From assembly GCA_964567755.1 (NCBI GenBank), contig CAZMNW010000025.1, forward strand, positions 1 to 64,000: DNA of 64,000 bases, read 5' to 3'. Positions within the stretch are counted from its first letter, which is position 1. Each line of letters begins with the position of its first letter. A model generated the notes under the pieces. It saw only the letters and a list, made by a program, of their open reading frames with translations, ran no database searches and was not told the DNA's origin. The position numbers were made by a program, and so were the translations under genes. Positions 43,582 to 52,277 of this stretch are shown here, one piece after another. This DNA comes from DASRJW01 sp964567755. GTDB taxonomy: Bacteria > Krumholzibacteriota > Krumholzibacteriia > G020349025.

Positions 43582-46500
43582 GCGCCGGCCTCGATGCGTT
43601 CGACTTGGAGCTGCACGGGATGCCCGTTGAGATCCGCGCTGCACGCACCCTCGATCTCGTCCCGGGATTGAATCAGCTCGACGGCCAACGTCTCGTTGCG
43701 AATCGTGTCCCCGTGCACCGCAATGGCACGGGTCACCTCCGGTGCGCTGCTGCGGAAACGCACGCGCACGCGGTCCGTCACCACCAGGTCGGCATCCTTG
43801 CGCAGGTTCTGCACCCGGTTGACGAATTCGCGCGCCAGGCCCTCTTCCATCAACTCTGGCGTGAGCTCCGGGTCGAGCGCCACGGTCAGCGCGCCCGCAC
43901 ACTCGACGAAAAGCCCGCCCTTCTCCCGCCGTTCCACCACCACATCTTCCGGGCCGAGCACGACTTGGTTGCCATCCAGCGCCAATGAATGCGGCGTACC
44001 GCCTTCGATCGCGAGCACGGTATCGAGCGGCAACGCCGCGATGGCGCGCGCGGCTTGTTGCACGTCCTTGCCGAGTCGCGGCCCCAGGCTCTTGAAGTTG
44101 GCTTTGACGACGAAATCGACGAGCTCGGACTCGCGGTCGTCGAAACGCACTTCCTTGACGTTGAGCTCGTCGCGGATCTGGTCGGCGAACTCCTCGAGCG
44201 TCCGCCGCGCGCCAGCGTCCCGCGTCACGACGTGAATGGCTTGCAACGGTTGCCGCACCTTGAGGCCATGCGTGGTCCGCAGCGCGCGCCCCATCGACAC
44301 CACGCGGATGACGAGGTCCATGCGCGCGTCCAGCTCCGCATCCTCCTCGCCGGCGTGAACCGCCGGCCAGTCGCGCAAGTGCACGCTGTCGGCAATCTCC
44401 GGCTGGCGCTGCCGCAACGGCCCGACGAGATTGCGATACATGGTATCGGCAATGAACGGCGTGTACGGCGCCAGCACGTGGCAGGTGTCGAGCAGCACGG
44501 CGTACAACGTCTCGTAAGCTTGGCGCTTGTCCACATCGTCGTCCGACTTCCAGAAACGCCGGCGGCCGCGGCGGATATACCAATTGGTGAGCTCTTCCAT
44601 GAAACCGAGGATCGGGTCGACGGCGCGCTGCAGCTCGTAAGCCTCCATGGCCTCGGTCACGAGTCGCACCAACCGCTGCGATGACGACAGAATCCACCGA
44701 TCGAGGAGATTACGCCGCGTCGAAGCCGTCGGGCGCTCGAGGGTCGCCGGCTCCCAGCCATCGACATTGGCGTAGGTGACGAAGAAGCTGTAGGCATTCC
44801 AGAGTGGCAGGACGATGCTGCGCAGCAGCTCGCGCACGCCGTCCTCGCTGAAGCGCAGGTTCTCGCCACGCACCACGGCCGAGCTCATGAGATACAGACG
44901 CAAGGCGTCGGCGCCGTAGCGATCGATGACGGCTTCCGGTTCCGGGTAGTTCTTGAGACGCTTGCTCATCTTCTTGCCGTCAGCGGCCAGCACCATGCCG
45001 TTCACCACGACGTGCTCGAAGGCTGGCTGGTCGAAGAGCACCGTCGACAGCACGACGAGCGTGTAGAACCAGCCGCGCGTCTGGTCCATGCCTTCGGCGA
45101 TGAACTCGGCCGGGAAGTTGGACTCGAAGCGTTCCTTGTTCTCGAATGGGTAATGGCTCTGCGCGTACGGCATCGAGCCGCTCTCGAACCAGCAGTCGAG
45201 CACTTCGGGCGTGCGCCGGCGCGTGCCGCCGCAGGCATCGCACGGGATGGTGATGGCGTCGACAAAATGCTTGTGCAGGTCGGCGACCGTTTGGCCCGAG
45301 AGGCGTTGCAGTTCCGCCGTGCTGCCGATGCAGAGATCCGCGGCGCAACCGTCGCAGCGCCAGACCGGGAGCGGCGTCCCCCAGTAGCGGTTGCGGGAGA
45401 TGGCCCAGTCGCGCGCGTTCAGCAACCACTGGCCGAAACGCCCGTCGCGCAGGTGCTCCGGCACCCAGTGGATGCGTGCGTTGGCGGCGAGCATGCGATC
45501 CTTGATGACGTCGATGCGCACGAACCAAGTCGTGATCGCACGATAGATGAGCGGCGAGTCGCACCTGTAGCAATGCGGGTAGCTGTGCTGCAAGGTGCCC
45601 CGGTGCACGAGCTTGTGCTCGTCGCGCAGGCGCTTGATGATGTCGCCGTCGGCTTCCTTGACGAAACGTCCGGCATATTCGGGAACCTCGGCAGTGAAAC
45701 GACCCTCTGCATCCACCGGACACACGACCGGCACGCCGTGCTTCTGACCCAGGGCGTAGTCGTCCTCGCCGAAACCGGGGGCTGCGTGCACGATTCCCGT
45801 GCCTTCTTCGGTCGACACGAAGTCCCCAGCGCGGACGGTGAAGGCACCTTGGTCGCCAAGCGCCGCGAAATATGGGAAGAGCGGCTCGTACACTGCACCG
45901 ACGAGCGCACCGCCCGGGAATGTGGCCAGGATCTCGATGCTCGCGGGATCCTTCCAATACACGGGAACGCGGTCGCGGGCGAGCACGTACTCCACATCGC
46001 CATCCCAAAGACGCACGTATGGAATGTCGGCGCCGACCGCGAGCATCAGGTTGCTTGGCAGCGTCCAAGGCGTCGTCGTCCAAGCGAGGAAATAGATCGG
46101 CCTGGCGTCGGCACCGTCTGCAGGCGCCGCGGCGCTCGTCACGCTCGCGCCCGTCGCAGCGCGCAACGTCGCTGCCGCTCCTGGCGTGGCGCGGAAACGT
46201 ACCGTGATCGCCGGGTCCTGCACGTCCTGATAGCCCTGGGCGGTCTCGAAGTTGGAAAGCGGCGTCGCGCAACGCGGGCAATAAGGCATCACCTTGAAAC
46301 CCTCGTAGACGAGTCCCTTGTCCCACAGTTGCTTGAACACCCACCAGATGGACTCCATGTAGTCGGGGTCCATCGTCTTGTAGTCGTGTTCGAAGTCCAC
46401 CCAGCGGCCCATGCGGCGCACGGTCTTGCGCCACTCGCCGACATAGCGCAAGACGATGCTGCGGCACGCCTCGTTGAATCGCGCGATGCCGTAGCTCTCG

Positions 46501-46826
46501 ATGTCGCGCCGCGACTGCAGCGCCAGTTCCTTCTCCATCTCGTATTCGACCGGGAGCCCGTGGCAATCCCAGCCGAAGCGGCGCTCGACGTAGAAGCCAC
46601 GCATGGTGCGATAGCGCGGCACCACGTCTTTGATTGTGCCGGCGAGCAAGTGGCCATAATGCGGCAAGCCGGTGGCGAACGGCGGGCCGTCGTAGAAGAC
46701 GAACTCCGCTCCGCCGCGGCGCTGCTCGAGCGAGCGTTCGAACGTGCGCTCGCGCTCCCAACTCTGGTTGAGATCTTCTTCGAGGGCTGCGAAATCGACC
46801 TTGCTCGAAACCTTGCTGAAGGGCAT
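43578..46826 (-). CDS. ileS: Isoleucyl-tRNA synthetase, eukaryote-like (IleS2-type)
   Basis: Charges tRNA-Ile with isoleucine. The class I signatures are PPFATGLPHYGH (PHYGH at residues 55-59, instead of the GxxHIGHA form of ordinary bacterial IleS) and KMSKR starting at 619. Editing domain with FLAWTTTPWTLPSNLML; cysteine pairs CDGC and CDACGG flank DCWFESGSMPYAQ. C-terminal anticodon-binding region follows RWILSSSQRLVRLV. The 1082-residue length fits this subtype, which in other bacteria is less sensitive to mupirocin; that trait is inferred only. ATG at 46826 lies six bases after GGAG. This is presumably the housekeeping copy. Confidence 0.96.
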   Translation of the reverse strand: MPFSKVSSKVDFAALEEDLNQSWERERTFERSLEQRRGGAEFVFYDGPPFATGLPHYGHLLAGTIKDVVPRYRTMRGFYVERRFGWDCHGLPVEYEMEKELALQSRRDIESYGIARFNEACRSIVLRYVGEWRKTVRRMGRWVDFEHDYKTMDPDYMESIWWVFKQLWDKGLVYEGFKVMPYCPRCATPLSNFETAQGYQDVQDPAITVRFRATPGAAATLRAATGASVTSAAAPADGADARPIYFLAWTTTPWTLPSNLMLAVGADIPYVRLWDGDVEYVLARDRVPVYWKDPASIEILATFPGGALVGAVYEPLFPYFAALGDQGAFTVRAGDFVSTEEGTGIVHAAPGFGEDDYALGQKHGVPVVCPVDAEGRFTAEVPEYAGRFVKEADGDIIKRLRDEHKLVHRGTLQHSYPHCYRCDSPLIYRAITTWFVRIDVIKDRMLAANARIHWVPEHLRDGRFGQWLLNARDWAISRNRYWGTPLPVWRCDGCAADLCIGSTAELQRLSGQTVADLHKHFVDAITIPCDACGGTRRRTPEVLDCWFESGSMPYAQSHYPFENKERFESNFPAEFIAEGMDQTRGWFYTLVVLSTVLFDQPAFEHVVVNGMVLAADGKKMSKRLKNYPEPEAVIDRYGADALRLYLMSSAVVRGENLRFSEDGVRELLRSIVLPLWNAYSFFVTYANVDGWEPATLERPTASTRRNLLDRWILSSSQRLVRLVTEAMEAYELQRAVDPILGFMEELTNWYIRRGRRRFWKSDDDVDKRQAYETLYAVLLDTCHVLAPYTPFIADTMYRNLVGPLRQRQPEIADSVHLRDWPAVHAGEEDAELDARMDLVIRVVSMGRALRTTHGLKVRQPLQAIHVVTRDAGARRTLEEFADQIRDELNVKEVRFDDRESELVDFVVKANFKSLGPRLGKDVQQAARAIAALPLDTVLAIEGGTPHSLALDGNQVVLGPEDVVVERREKGGLFVECAGALTVALDPELTPELMEEGLAREFVNRVQNLRKDADLVVTDRVRVRFRSSAPEVTRAIAVHGDTIRNETLAVELIQSRDEIEGACSADLNGHPVQLQVERIEAGA

Positions 46827-46881
46827 GCATTGCTCCACGCTGCGACAGGTACGATCGCCGGTCAGGGCGCCATCATAGCGT

Positions 46882-47343
46882 CTATTCGAAACCAAGGCTC
46901 GGGGCCGCAGTTTCCTTCCCCGCGCGCTCTTCGACCTCGGTATCGTCGCGGTGGATCGCCTCTTGGATCACTCGATGGGTGACCGACTCCAGGTGCGAGT
47001 GCAGCGTCGCGTTGAGCTGCTGGAACTCGGGCCACAACACGTCGTTGACGAAAGTGCGCGTGACCCGAGCCATGACGGTGGTCCGGCGTTGGCCGCGGTA
47101 GCGATACGGCCTGAGCTCGTAGCGGCGCAGCAGGGCGGTGAACAGCGCCTTCGACCAAGCGTCCGGCAGGCCGAAGTGGTACTCGACCGGCGGCTCGGAC
47201 TTTTCCAGCAACCGCAGCCGGTGCCGGATTCGTTCGAGCGCGCTCTCGGCCGCATCGCGCTCCCCCAGAGTGCCCGAGCGCGCGAACAACGCCTCGATCT
47301 TGCGCAATTTCTCGACCAGACGTTCTTCTTCGGCGTCGAACAC
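46882..47343 (-). CDS. Conserved-looking protein of unknown function between top6A and ileS
   Basis: 153 residues, charged and probably mostly helical. The N terminus (EERLVEKLRKIEALFARSGTLGERDAAESALERI) loosely resembles the start of DUF2786 proteins; the middle is rich in aromatic and basic residues (LLRRYELRPYRYRGQRRTTVM) and may bind nucleic acid. No catalytic motif is clear. Starts with GTG five bases after GGGAG. Gaps are 92 bases to top6A and 55 to ileS, same strand, so it is probably cotranscribed with topoisomerase VI. Confidence 0.75.
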   Translation of the reverse strand: MFDAEEERLVEKLRKIEALFARSGTLGERDAAESALERIRHRLRLLEKSEPPVEYHFGLPDAWSKALFTALLRRYELRPYRYRGQRRTTVMARVTRTFVNDVLWPEFQQLNATLHSHLESVTHRVIQEAIHRDDTEVEERAGKETAAPSLGFE

Positions 47344-47435
47344 TCCATCTCCCTTCGTCTGCGGGCTCGCCCCATGGCACCAATGGCCCAGCCGCGAGCG
47401 GAAACACGTCATGTGAGCTCGGGAATCTCTATGCG

Positions 47436-48557
47436 CTACACCAAGTACTGCCGGTCGCGGATCTTCTGGGGCAGGTACTCTTCCGAGATGAACGAGATGC
47501 CCTTCGACGACAGTGCTTCGAGCTCGTACTTGACCCCCATCTGCATCATCTTGCGCAGCTCCTTCTGCCATTCCTTGCGCTCGAACCAGGGGTAGGACAG
47601 CATCTGCTTGGCGCGGCGTTCGTCCATGTCGTCGAGCTTGATGTGGACGTTGTCGGCAAGACCATATTTCTCGGCATCGAACGACGACAACCCGACGAAG
47701 CGCGCCTGCGGCACGGCCATGCGCAGGCTCTCGTAGGCCAGGTTGATCGAGCCCTGCTTGACGACCGAGTAGATGTAGAGCCCCCAAGGGTCGTTGTCCA
47801 CCAGCACATACATGGGCAGCTTGAGCTCGTTGGCCATGCGATAGCACAAGCGTCGCACGCCGCGCGGCGCCATGCCGTTGCCGTGCAGGATAATGGCCTT
47901 GTGCTTCTTCCAAAATTTATCCTCGACCAAGCGCCGCCAGACGGCATCCTTCTCCACCAGCACGATCATCTCGGCTTCGCTCTTCTTGAACTGAATGATG
48001 TTGGCCTCGACAATGGACGGCACGCTCCAGCCGCCACTGCCCAGCCGACGCAGGTCGATGGTGTCGCCCGTATCGACGATGGTGAGCGGCCCCACCATGG
48101 AGCCACGGTTGGAGGCGAAAAGATGCATCTCTTCGCGCAAGGAATCGAGGGCGACCTCGAGATCCTCGATGATCGGATCCGACTCCTCCTGCTCCTCGAA
48201 GGTGTTCTGGCGGCTGCCGGCGATCGTGTGCTTGGTGATGTAGTAGAGGTCACGAATGCTGGTGGTCTTGCCGACAGCGACCAGATCCTTGCAGGCCGAC
48301 GCCACCAGCATGGTCTGCATGTACTTCCGCGCCTGGCCGACGTTGAACAGCGACCGGCTCTGCGTCTCGTCGCCGAGCTCGAGGATCGACTTCTTGGGAT
48401 CGAACTTGACGTTGGCGAGCGTCCGCAGCGGGATCTCGACGTTGGGATTCTTGCCGGCGTGAATCTGCTGCACGGCGTCGGCGCCCAACTCGGACAACTT
48501 GGCTACCACATTCTTGCCGTCCCGACTTGGCTTCGGCCTCTGTTTGCGCGCGCTCAT
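47436..48557 (-). CDS. top6A: DNA topoisomerase VI subunit A (Spo11-like)
   Basis: Cleaving subunit of type IIB topoisomerase VI, which passes one DNA duplex through another and relaxes supercoils using ATP. The 373 residues contain the 5Y-CAP catalytic tyrosine in IRDLYYITKH (Y105/Y106), and a Toprim fold with the metal ligands E202 (IVLVEKDAVW) and D254/D256 (LVDNDPWGLYIY). GNGMAPRGVRRL and LSSFDAEKYGL are further typical blocks. The ATG overlaps the top6B stop by four bases. The enzyme is general in archaea and plants and scattered in bacteria. Confidence 0.96.
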   Translation of the reverse strand: MSARKQRPKPSRDGKNVVAKLSELGADAVQQIHAGKNPNVEIPLRTLANVKFDPKKSILELGDETQSRSLFNVGQARKYMQTMLVASACKDLVAVGKTTSIRDLYYITKHTIAGSRQNTFEEQEESDPIIEDLEVALDSLREEMHLFASNRGSMVGPLTIVDTGDTIDLRRLGSGGWSVPSIVEANIIQFKKSEAEMIVLVEKDAVWRRLVEDKFWKKHKAIILHGNGMAPRGVRRLCYRMANELKLPMYVLVDNDPWGLYIYSVVKQGSINLAYESLRMAVPQARFVGLSSFDAEKYGLADNVHIKLDDMDERRAKQMLSYPWFERKEWQKELRKMMQMGVKYELEALSSKGISFISEEYLPQKIRDRQYLV

Positions 48558-50710
48558 CGGTCTTCCTCCAGTCCGAGTCGCAGCTGCGAGCGTTCGTCGT
48601 CACCCGCTGGTTCGTCGTCGCGCGGCGATTCGCTGCGCACCCGCCGTGTCGGCGCAACGTAGGCTTCGGCTGCGGCACCGGCATCGCCGGTGTGCTGGCG
48701 CGCCAGCTGCGCCAACTCCGCTTGCAGCTGCTTGCGATCCACCTTGGTGAGCTTGCCGAGAGATTCCACGATCTCGCCGATGTACATTTCGAAAATACTG
48801 CGCCGGCGTTCCTCGCGCCGCGCGTGATCGCGCCGCCGCAGATACGAGCCGAGCTTGCGGCCGCATTCCTGCAGCGCCAGCCGGATCTCCTTCAGAATCT
48901 CCGCATAGTGCGCGATCGATTCCTTCGATTCGCTGGTGAATGGCACCCACACCGAAGCGACGTGTACGAGCAGCACCATGGGTCCTTGCGGCAACGATCC
49001 CTTCGGCTGCGACAAACCATACTGCCGCCAATTGGTTTCGATCGCGGCGCGGAAGATGGCGCACGACGATTGTTGGTATTGCAGCGGCACTCGATTCGCG
49101 AGCCTGAGCAACGTAATCGGCCCTTGTTGCGCGTCCTCGGACTTGGTCGTGGAGTGCGGCTCGCCCTCCTCGTCGGCTGCACGGCGCAGATCGCCACCGT
49201 AGGCGAGCCCGGCTTCGACGACGAACGGGTTGCCGCGATAAACTGCCGGCGGCCGCGTCGACGAGCACGTGAACTCAGCACGGATCTCGCGCTCCAGCCC
49301 GCGCTGGATCAGTGGCTCGCCGATTGGGACGACGCTCGTGGCCGGCGGCGCAAAGATCTTCACCTGCGGAATGGCGCGGTGCAGAAGGTCGACCTCCGCC
49401 GGCTTGAGGTCGTGGGGTCTGCGATTCGTCGCCAGCCCGGCGAGCTTGAGGATTTCGTCGGCCACTTTGCCGCTCACGCGCGAGAACTCCGTCTGCAACG
49501 CGGACGACACCGTGCGTGCCTTCGTATCCTTCAAGATGTGTTGCAGCGTGCCCAGCTCCACACCGTACGGATGCGGCTGGATCTCCAGCGGCTCCGGCGG
49601 CAACTGCTCGGTCAGGCGCTCGAAACGAACGAGCGCACGGTCCCGCGGCGGTTTGTAGAACACCTCGGCATGGGGGTTGGCGAGCGCCACTTGTTCCAAG
49701 TATTCGTCGACGGATCGCCGGCCACCCTTGTACGACCCTTGCAGCTCGATCTCGATGCGGGTGCCGTGATCGGCCTCCCACTCCAAGGCGTCGTCTTTCA
49801 CGATCACCGGCATGTTCTTCGCCGTGTCCAAGACGATTTCGAAGTGATGCGCGGGACGCCCCTTGCCCGTCTTCGAAGTGATGACGACCGGCTTGCCCGT
49901 CGTCAGCTGTCCGTACATGCCGGCGGCTGAAATCCCGAGACCTTGCTGACCGCGACGCTGGGCCAGACGGTGGAACTTCGAACCATAGAGGAGTTTGCCG
50001 AATACCTTCGGCACCTGCGCTTTGACGATTCCGGGGCCATTGTCCTCGACGATGACGCGGTATCGGTCCTCGCTGATCTCGACCAGCTCGACACGCACGC
50101 TCGGGAGGATGCCCGCTTCCTCGGCGGCGTCGAGGCTGTTGTCGACTGCTTCCTTCACCGTCGTGAGCAGCGCGCGCGCCGGGCTGTCGAAACCCAGGAG
50201 ATGCCGGTTCTTGGTAAAAAACTCACTGACGGAGATCTCGCGCTGGTGCGAGGCCAAGGTCTCCGCCGATGCCCGCCGCCCCGGCGAGAGGGTGGCGCCG
50301 ATTGCCTTCGGCTTCGCGCGCTTGCCAGCCGGGGCTTGGGCCGCAAGCGTCCGTTCGGGTTCCTCGGCGAGAACTCGACTCGGTGGGCCTTTGGCCGCGC
50401 GTGTCGTGGAAGCGCGTGCAGGTGTGGGAACCTTTGCCGCCTGTGGCGCCTGTTTCTCGGCCGCGGCGCGCGCCGGCCTGCGTTTCTTGGCTTCGGTGTC
50501 TTTCGAGCTGCGTGGCTTCGTCAGCGCTGTTTCGGGCACTCGCTTCTTCCCCTTGGTTGAAGGGGGTTTGGATGGCGGTGACGTTTTCGCCTTCCGGGTC
50601 CGCGGCGATTCTGGCCCGGATCCTGCCCGAAATCGCTTGGCGCCCTCGGCAACAGGGGTGTCGCCAAAAACGACGGGTTTGCCCGAAGACTTGCGGATGC
50701 GGACGGTCAT
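48554..50710 (-). CDS. top6B: DNA topoisomerase VI subunit B with long basic N-terminal tail
   Basis: ATPase subunit of topoisomerase VI, 718 residues. Residues 1-155 are a Lys/Ala/Pro/Ser-rich low-complexity tail not found in typical Top6B. The GHKL domain starts at REISVSEFFTKNRHLLGFD and has KEAVDNSLDAAEE (N191 for Mg), EDNGPGI (223-228) and GQQGLGISAAGMY (254 on). The H2TH-like segment and the transducer domain follow, with LRLANRVPLQYQ and VHVASVWVPFTSESKE near the end. The last 60 residues are again charged. ATG at 50710 comes after GGAGGAG. Confidence 0.95.
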   Translation of the reverse strand: MTVRIRKSSGKPVVFGDTPVAEGAKRFRAGSGPESPRTRKAKTSPPSKPPSTKGKKRVPETALTKPRSSKDTEAKKRRPARAAAEKQAPQAAKVPTPARASTTRAAKGPPSRVLAEEPERTLAAQAPAGKRAKPKAIGATLSPGRRASAETLASHQREISVSEFFTKNRHLLGFDSPARALLTTVKEAVDNSLDAAEEAGILPSVRVELVEISEDRYRVIVEDNGPGIVKAQVPKVFGKLLYGSKFHRLAQRRGQQGLGISAAGMYGQLTTGKPVVITSKTGKGRPAHHFEIVLDTAKNMPVIVKDDALEWEADHGTRIEIELQGSYKGGRRSVDEYLEQVALANPHAEVFYKPPRDRALVRFERLTEQLPPEPLEIQPHPYGVELGTLQHILKDTKARTVSSALQTEFSRVSGKVADEILKLAGLATNRRPHDLKPAEVDLLHRAIPQVKIFAPPATSVVPIGEPLIQRGLEREIRAEFTCSSTRPPAVYRGNPFVVEAGLAYGGDLRRAADEEGEPHSTTKSEDAQQGPITLLRLANRVPLQYQQSSCAIFRAAIETNWRQYGLSQPKGSLPQGPMVLLVHVASVWVPFTSESKESIAHYAEILKEIRLALQECGRKLGSYLRRRDHARREERRRSIFEMYIGEIVESLGKLTKVDRKQLQAELAQLARQHTGDAGAAAEAYVAPTRRVRSESPRDDEPAGDDERSQLRLGLEEDR

Positions 50711-50749
50711 GCGGCGCGCTCCTCCTGTGGCCAGGCGGCGTCGTTGTCG

Positions 50750-50779
50750 TTGCCAGCTCCGGCGTGTGCTCACTAGATT
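50750..50779 (+). promoter_or_regulatory. Promoter of the DUF1460 gene
   Basis: -35 TTGCCA (50750-50755), 18-base spacer, -10 TAGATT (50774-50779). Its -10 shares five bases with the -10 of the opposite top6 promoter. Confidence 0.6.
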
Positions 50780-50805
50780 ACGCTAAGCCATCCGGGTGCC
50801 GGCAA
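50775..50805 (-). promoter_or_regulatory. Promoter of top6BA
   Basis: Minus strand: -35 TTGCCG (50805-50800), 19-base spacer, -10 TAATCT (50780-50775). Confidence 0.45.
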
Positions 50806-50867
50806 GAGGAGTCGGTGGTCTCGCCGGGCCATTGGCTTAAGTGGGCGCGCCACACCAGGAGACTCGA

Positions 50868-51824
50868 ATGCAACGGACGATCCAGGCCGCGGAGAATCAC
50901 GCTGCTCGCCTAATTCTGCTGGCCGGAGCCTTCGTCGGTTGCCTGCTCGCACCGGGGAGCGGGCACGATGATGGCATGCCCGTGCCGGCCGAGGCCGCGA
51001 CGGTCACTCTCGAATCGACGCGTCTCGAACGTCTCGTGGCACGCAACACGGATTCTTCGGTGAGCTTGCCCGAAACGCTGCTCGCAGCTCGGCTCGCCGC
51101 TTGGCACGACCTCGCGATCGGCGTGCGCGTCGCCCGCTGGGCCGAGTTATTTGAGAGACGTGGTGAGACGACCTATTTATTTGGTCTCAAGCCCGGCGGC
51201 TACGTCGCCGATAGCTTGCTGGTCCAGGATTTCCGCCAGGATTGCGTGCTGTTTTCCTACCGCTGCGCCGAGCTGGCCCAGGCCAAGAGCCCGCGCGACG
51301 CCGTGCTCCAGGCGCTCGCGACGCGTTTCGCCGGCGCGCCGCCAGACTCCGTCGTGACCATGAGTGGCGGCGTCGACTACGACCATGCTTCCCATCTCGA
51401 TGACTCGCTCGATCTCGTGCGTTCCGGTTTCTGGGGACGCGACGTGACAGAAGAAGTCGGTGTCGCGGTCCGCGACTCGGCTGGCACGACGCGCTATCCA
51501 CCCGGATCCTTCGCCTACATCCCGAGTGCAGAGCTCCGTCTGGATCGCCTCGCGGACGGCGACCTGCTCTACTTCGTCTTTGATGAGAGCTCCGCCCGCG
51601 GACACAAGATGCGCCAGGAGTACGGCACCCCCATCGGGCACCAGGGCATCGTCCGCCGCGCAGGCGACCGCGTCGACGTCATCCACGCCGCGATTTCCGA
51701 TCTCCCCGGCGAGTACCAGGGCAACCGTGTCGTGCGCGTCCCGCTCACGACCTACCTGCGCCGGATCGAGAGCTGGAAGGGCGTGATCGTGACACGCCTC
51801 GCCGAAACCACCCCGCGCCCATGA
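50868..51824 (+). CDS. DUF1460-like (NlpC/P60-related) secreted protein
   Basis: 318 residues. An N-terminal hydrophobic export signal (LILLAGAFVGCLLAPG, with a Cys that could be lipidated) is followed by a domain resembling DUF1460, a group of papain-like amidases acting on cell-wall peptides. RWAELFERRGETTYLFGLKPGG, the probable nucleophile in FRQDCVLFSYRCAEL (Cys after Asp), and the later GTPIGHQGIVRR (catalytic His candidate) are in the order expected. The active-site block differs somewhat from DCVTFVE-type, so the assignment is tentative. CAGGAG lies before the ATG. Confidence 0.75.
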   Translation: MQRTIQAAENHAARLILLAGAFVGCLLAPGSGHDDGMPVPAEAATVTLESTRLERLVARNTDSSVSLPETLLAARLAAWHDLAIGVRVARWAELFERRGETTYLFGLKPGGYVADSLLVQDFRQDCVLFSYRCAELAQAKSPRDAVLQALATRFAGAPPDSVVTMSGGVDYDHASHLDDSLDLVRSGFWGRDVTEEVGVAVRDSAGTTRYPPGSFAYIPSAELRLDRLADGDLLYFVFDESSARGHKMRQEYGTPIGHQGIVRRAGDRVDVIHAAISDLPGEYQGNRVVRVPLTTYLRRIESWKGVIVTRLAETTPRP

Positions 51825-51851
51825 CCGGCGGTCACGGGAGGCGCTCTGGAG

Positions 51852-51870
51852 GCCGTTCTCGGCGTTTTTT
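51852..51870 (+). terminator. Intrinsic terminator candidate after the DUF1460 gene
   Basis: Short stem GCCG (51852-51855) / CGGC (51860-51863) followed by G and six T (51865-51870). The stem is weak but the T run is unusual in this GC-rich window. Confidence 0.45.
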
Positions 51871-51873
51871 GCT

Positions 51874-51903
51874 TTGACAAGGGCGGCGCTGCACGCCTAG
51901 AGT
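51874..51903 (+). promoter_or_regulatory. Promoter of the histone-like gene
   Basis: -35 TTGACA (51874-51879), 18-base spacer, -10 TAGAGT (51898-51903), followed by a leader of about 47 bases with CGGAGG ten bases before the ATG. One of the best promoters in the window, consistent with high expression. Confidence 0.7.
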
Positions 51904-51956
51904 TCGCGGCGGTTTGCAAACCATCATCCCCTCTCACCATCGGAGGTTCTTCCTCT

Positions 51957-52169
51957 ATGGCAGCGAAGCCCGCAAAGAAAGCAGCCGCGAGTAAACCCAG
52001 CGGCGATCTCATCATCTCCAAGAGCCGTACCAAGGCCGCGACGAAGAAGTGCAATGTCTCGCGCGAGTTCTATCCGGCTCTCGACAAGAAGGTCCGCGCG
52101 ATGATCGCCGAGGCAGAGACCCGCGCGATGGCCAACAAGCGCAAGACGCTCAAGCCAGGGGATATCTAG
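51957..52169 (+). CDS. Bacterial histone-fold protein
   Basis: 70 residues: a Lys/Ala-rich tail (1-18, MAAKPAKKAAASKPSGDL) and a compact histone-fold-like core. The core reads IISKSRTKAATKK (short helix 1), NVSREFYPALDKKVRAMIAE (long helix 2, continued by AETRAMANKR) and ends KTLKPGDI, the [RK]-T-[LV]-x-P-x-D motif found in archaeal and bacterial histones of the Bdellovibrio Bd0055 type. Such proteins dimerise and bind DNA. Basic charge (about 17 Lys/Arg) agrees. It has its own strong promoter and terminator, so it is a single-gene unit. Identification rests on motif reading; a profile search would settle it. Confidence 0.82.
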   Translation: MAAKPAKKAAASKPSGDLIISKSRTKAATKKCNVSREFYPALDKKVRAMIAEAETRAMANKRKTLKPGDI

Positions 52170-52196
52170 AACCGTCTTTGGAGCTGGTCTCCCGCC

Positions 52197-52223
52197 GACG
52201 GGCCGAGTCGATCTCGGCCCGTC
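52197..52223. terminator. Strong two-way terminator
   Basis: Perfect 11-base stem GACGGGCCGAG (52197-52207) / CTCGGCCCGTC (52213-52223) with a five-base loop, followed by GCACTTTCT on the plus strand; placed between the convergent histone-like and DUF4139 genes. Confidence 0.75.
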
Positions 52224-52277
52224 GCACTTTCTGGCAAGCCCGCGGGGATCGCGCGTGTCGGCCAGAGCCGCCGCGCC

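Noticed and set aside
50784..50839. Inverted repeat TAAGCCA...TGGCTTA between top6B and the DUF1460 gene
   Set aside because: Seven-base arms with a 42-base spacer can occur by chance in a region of this size.
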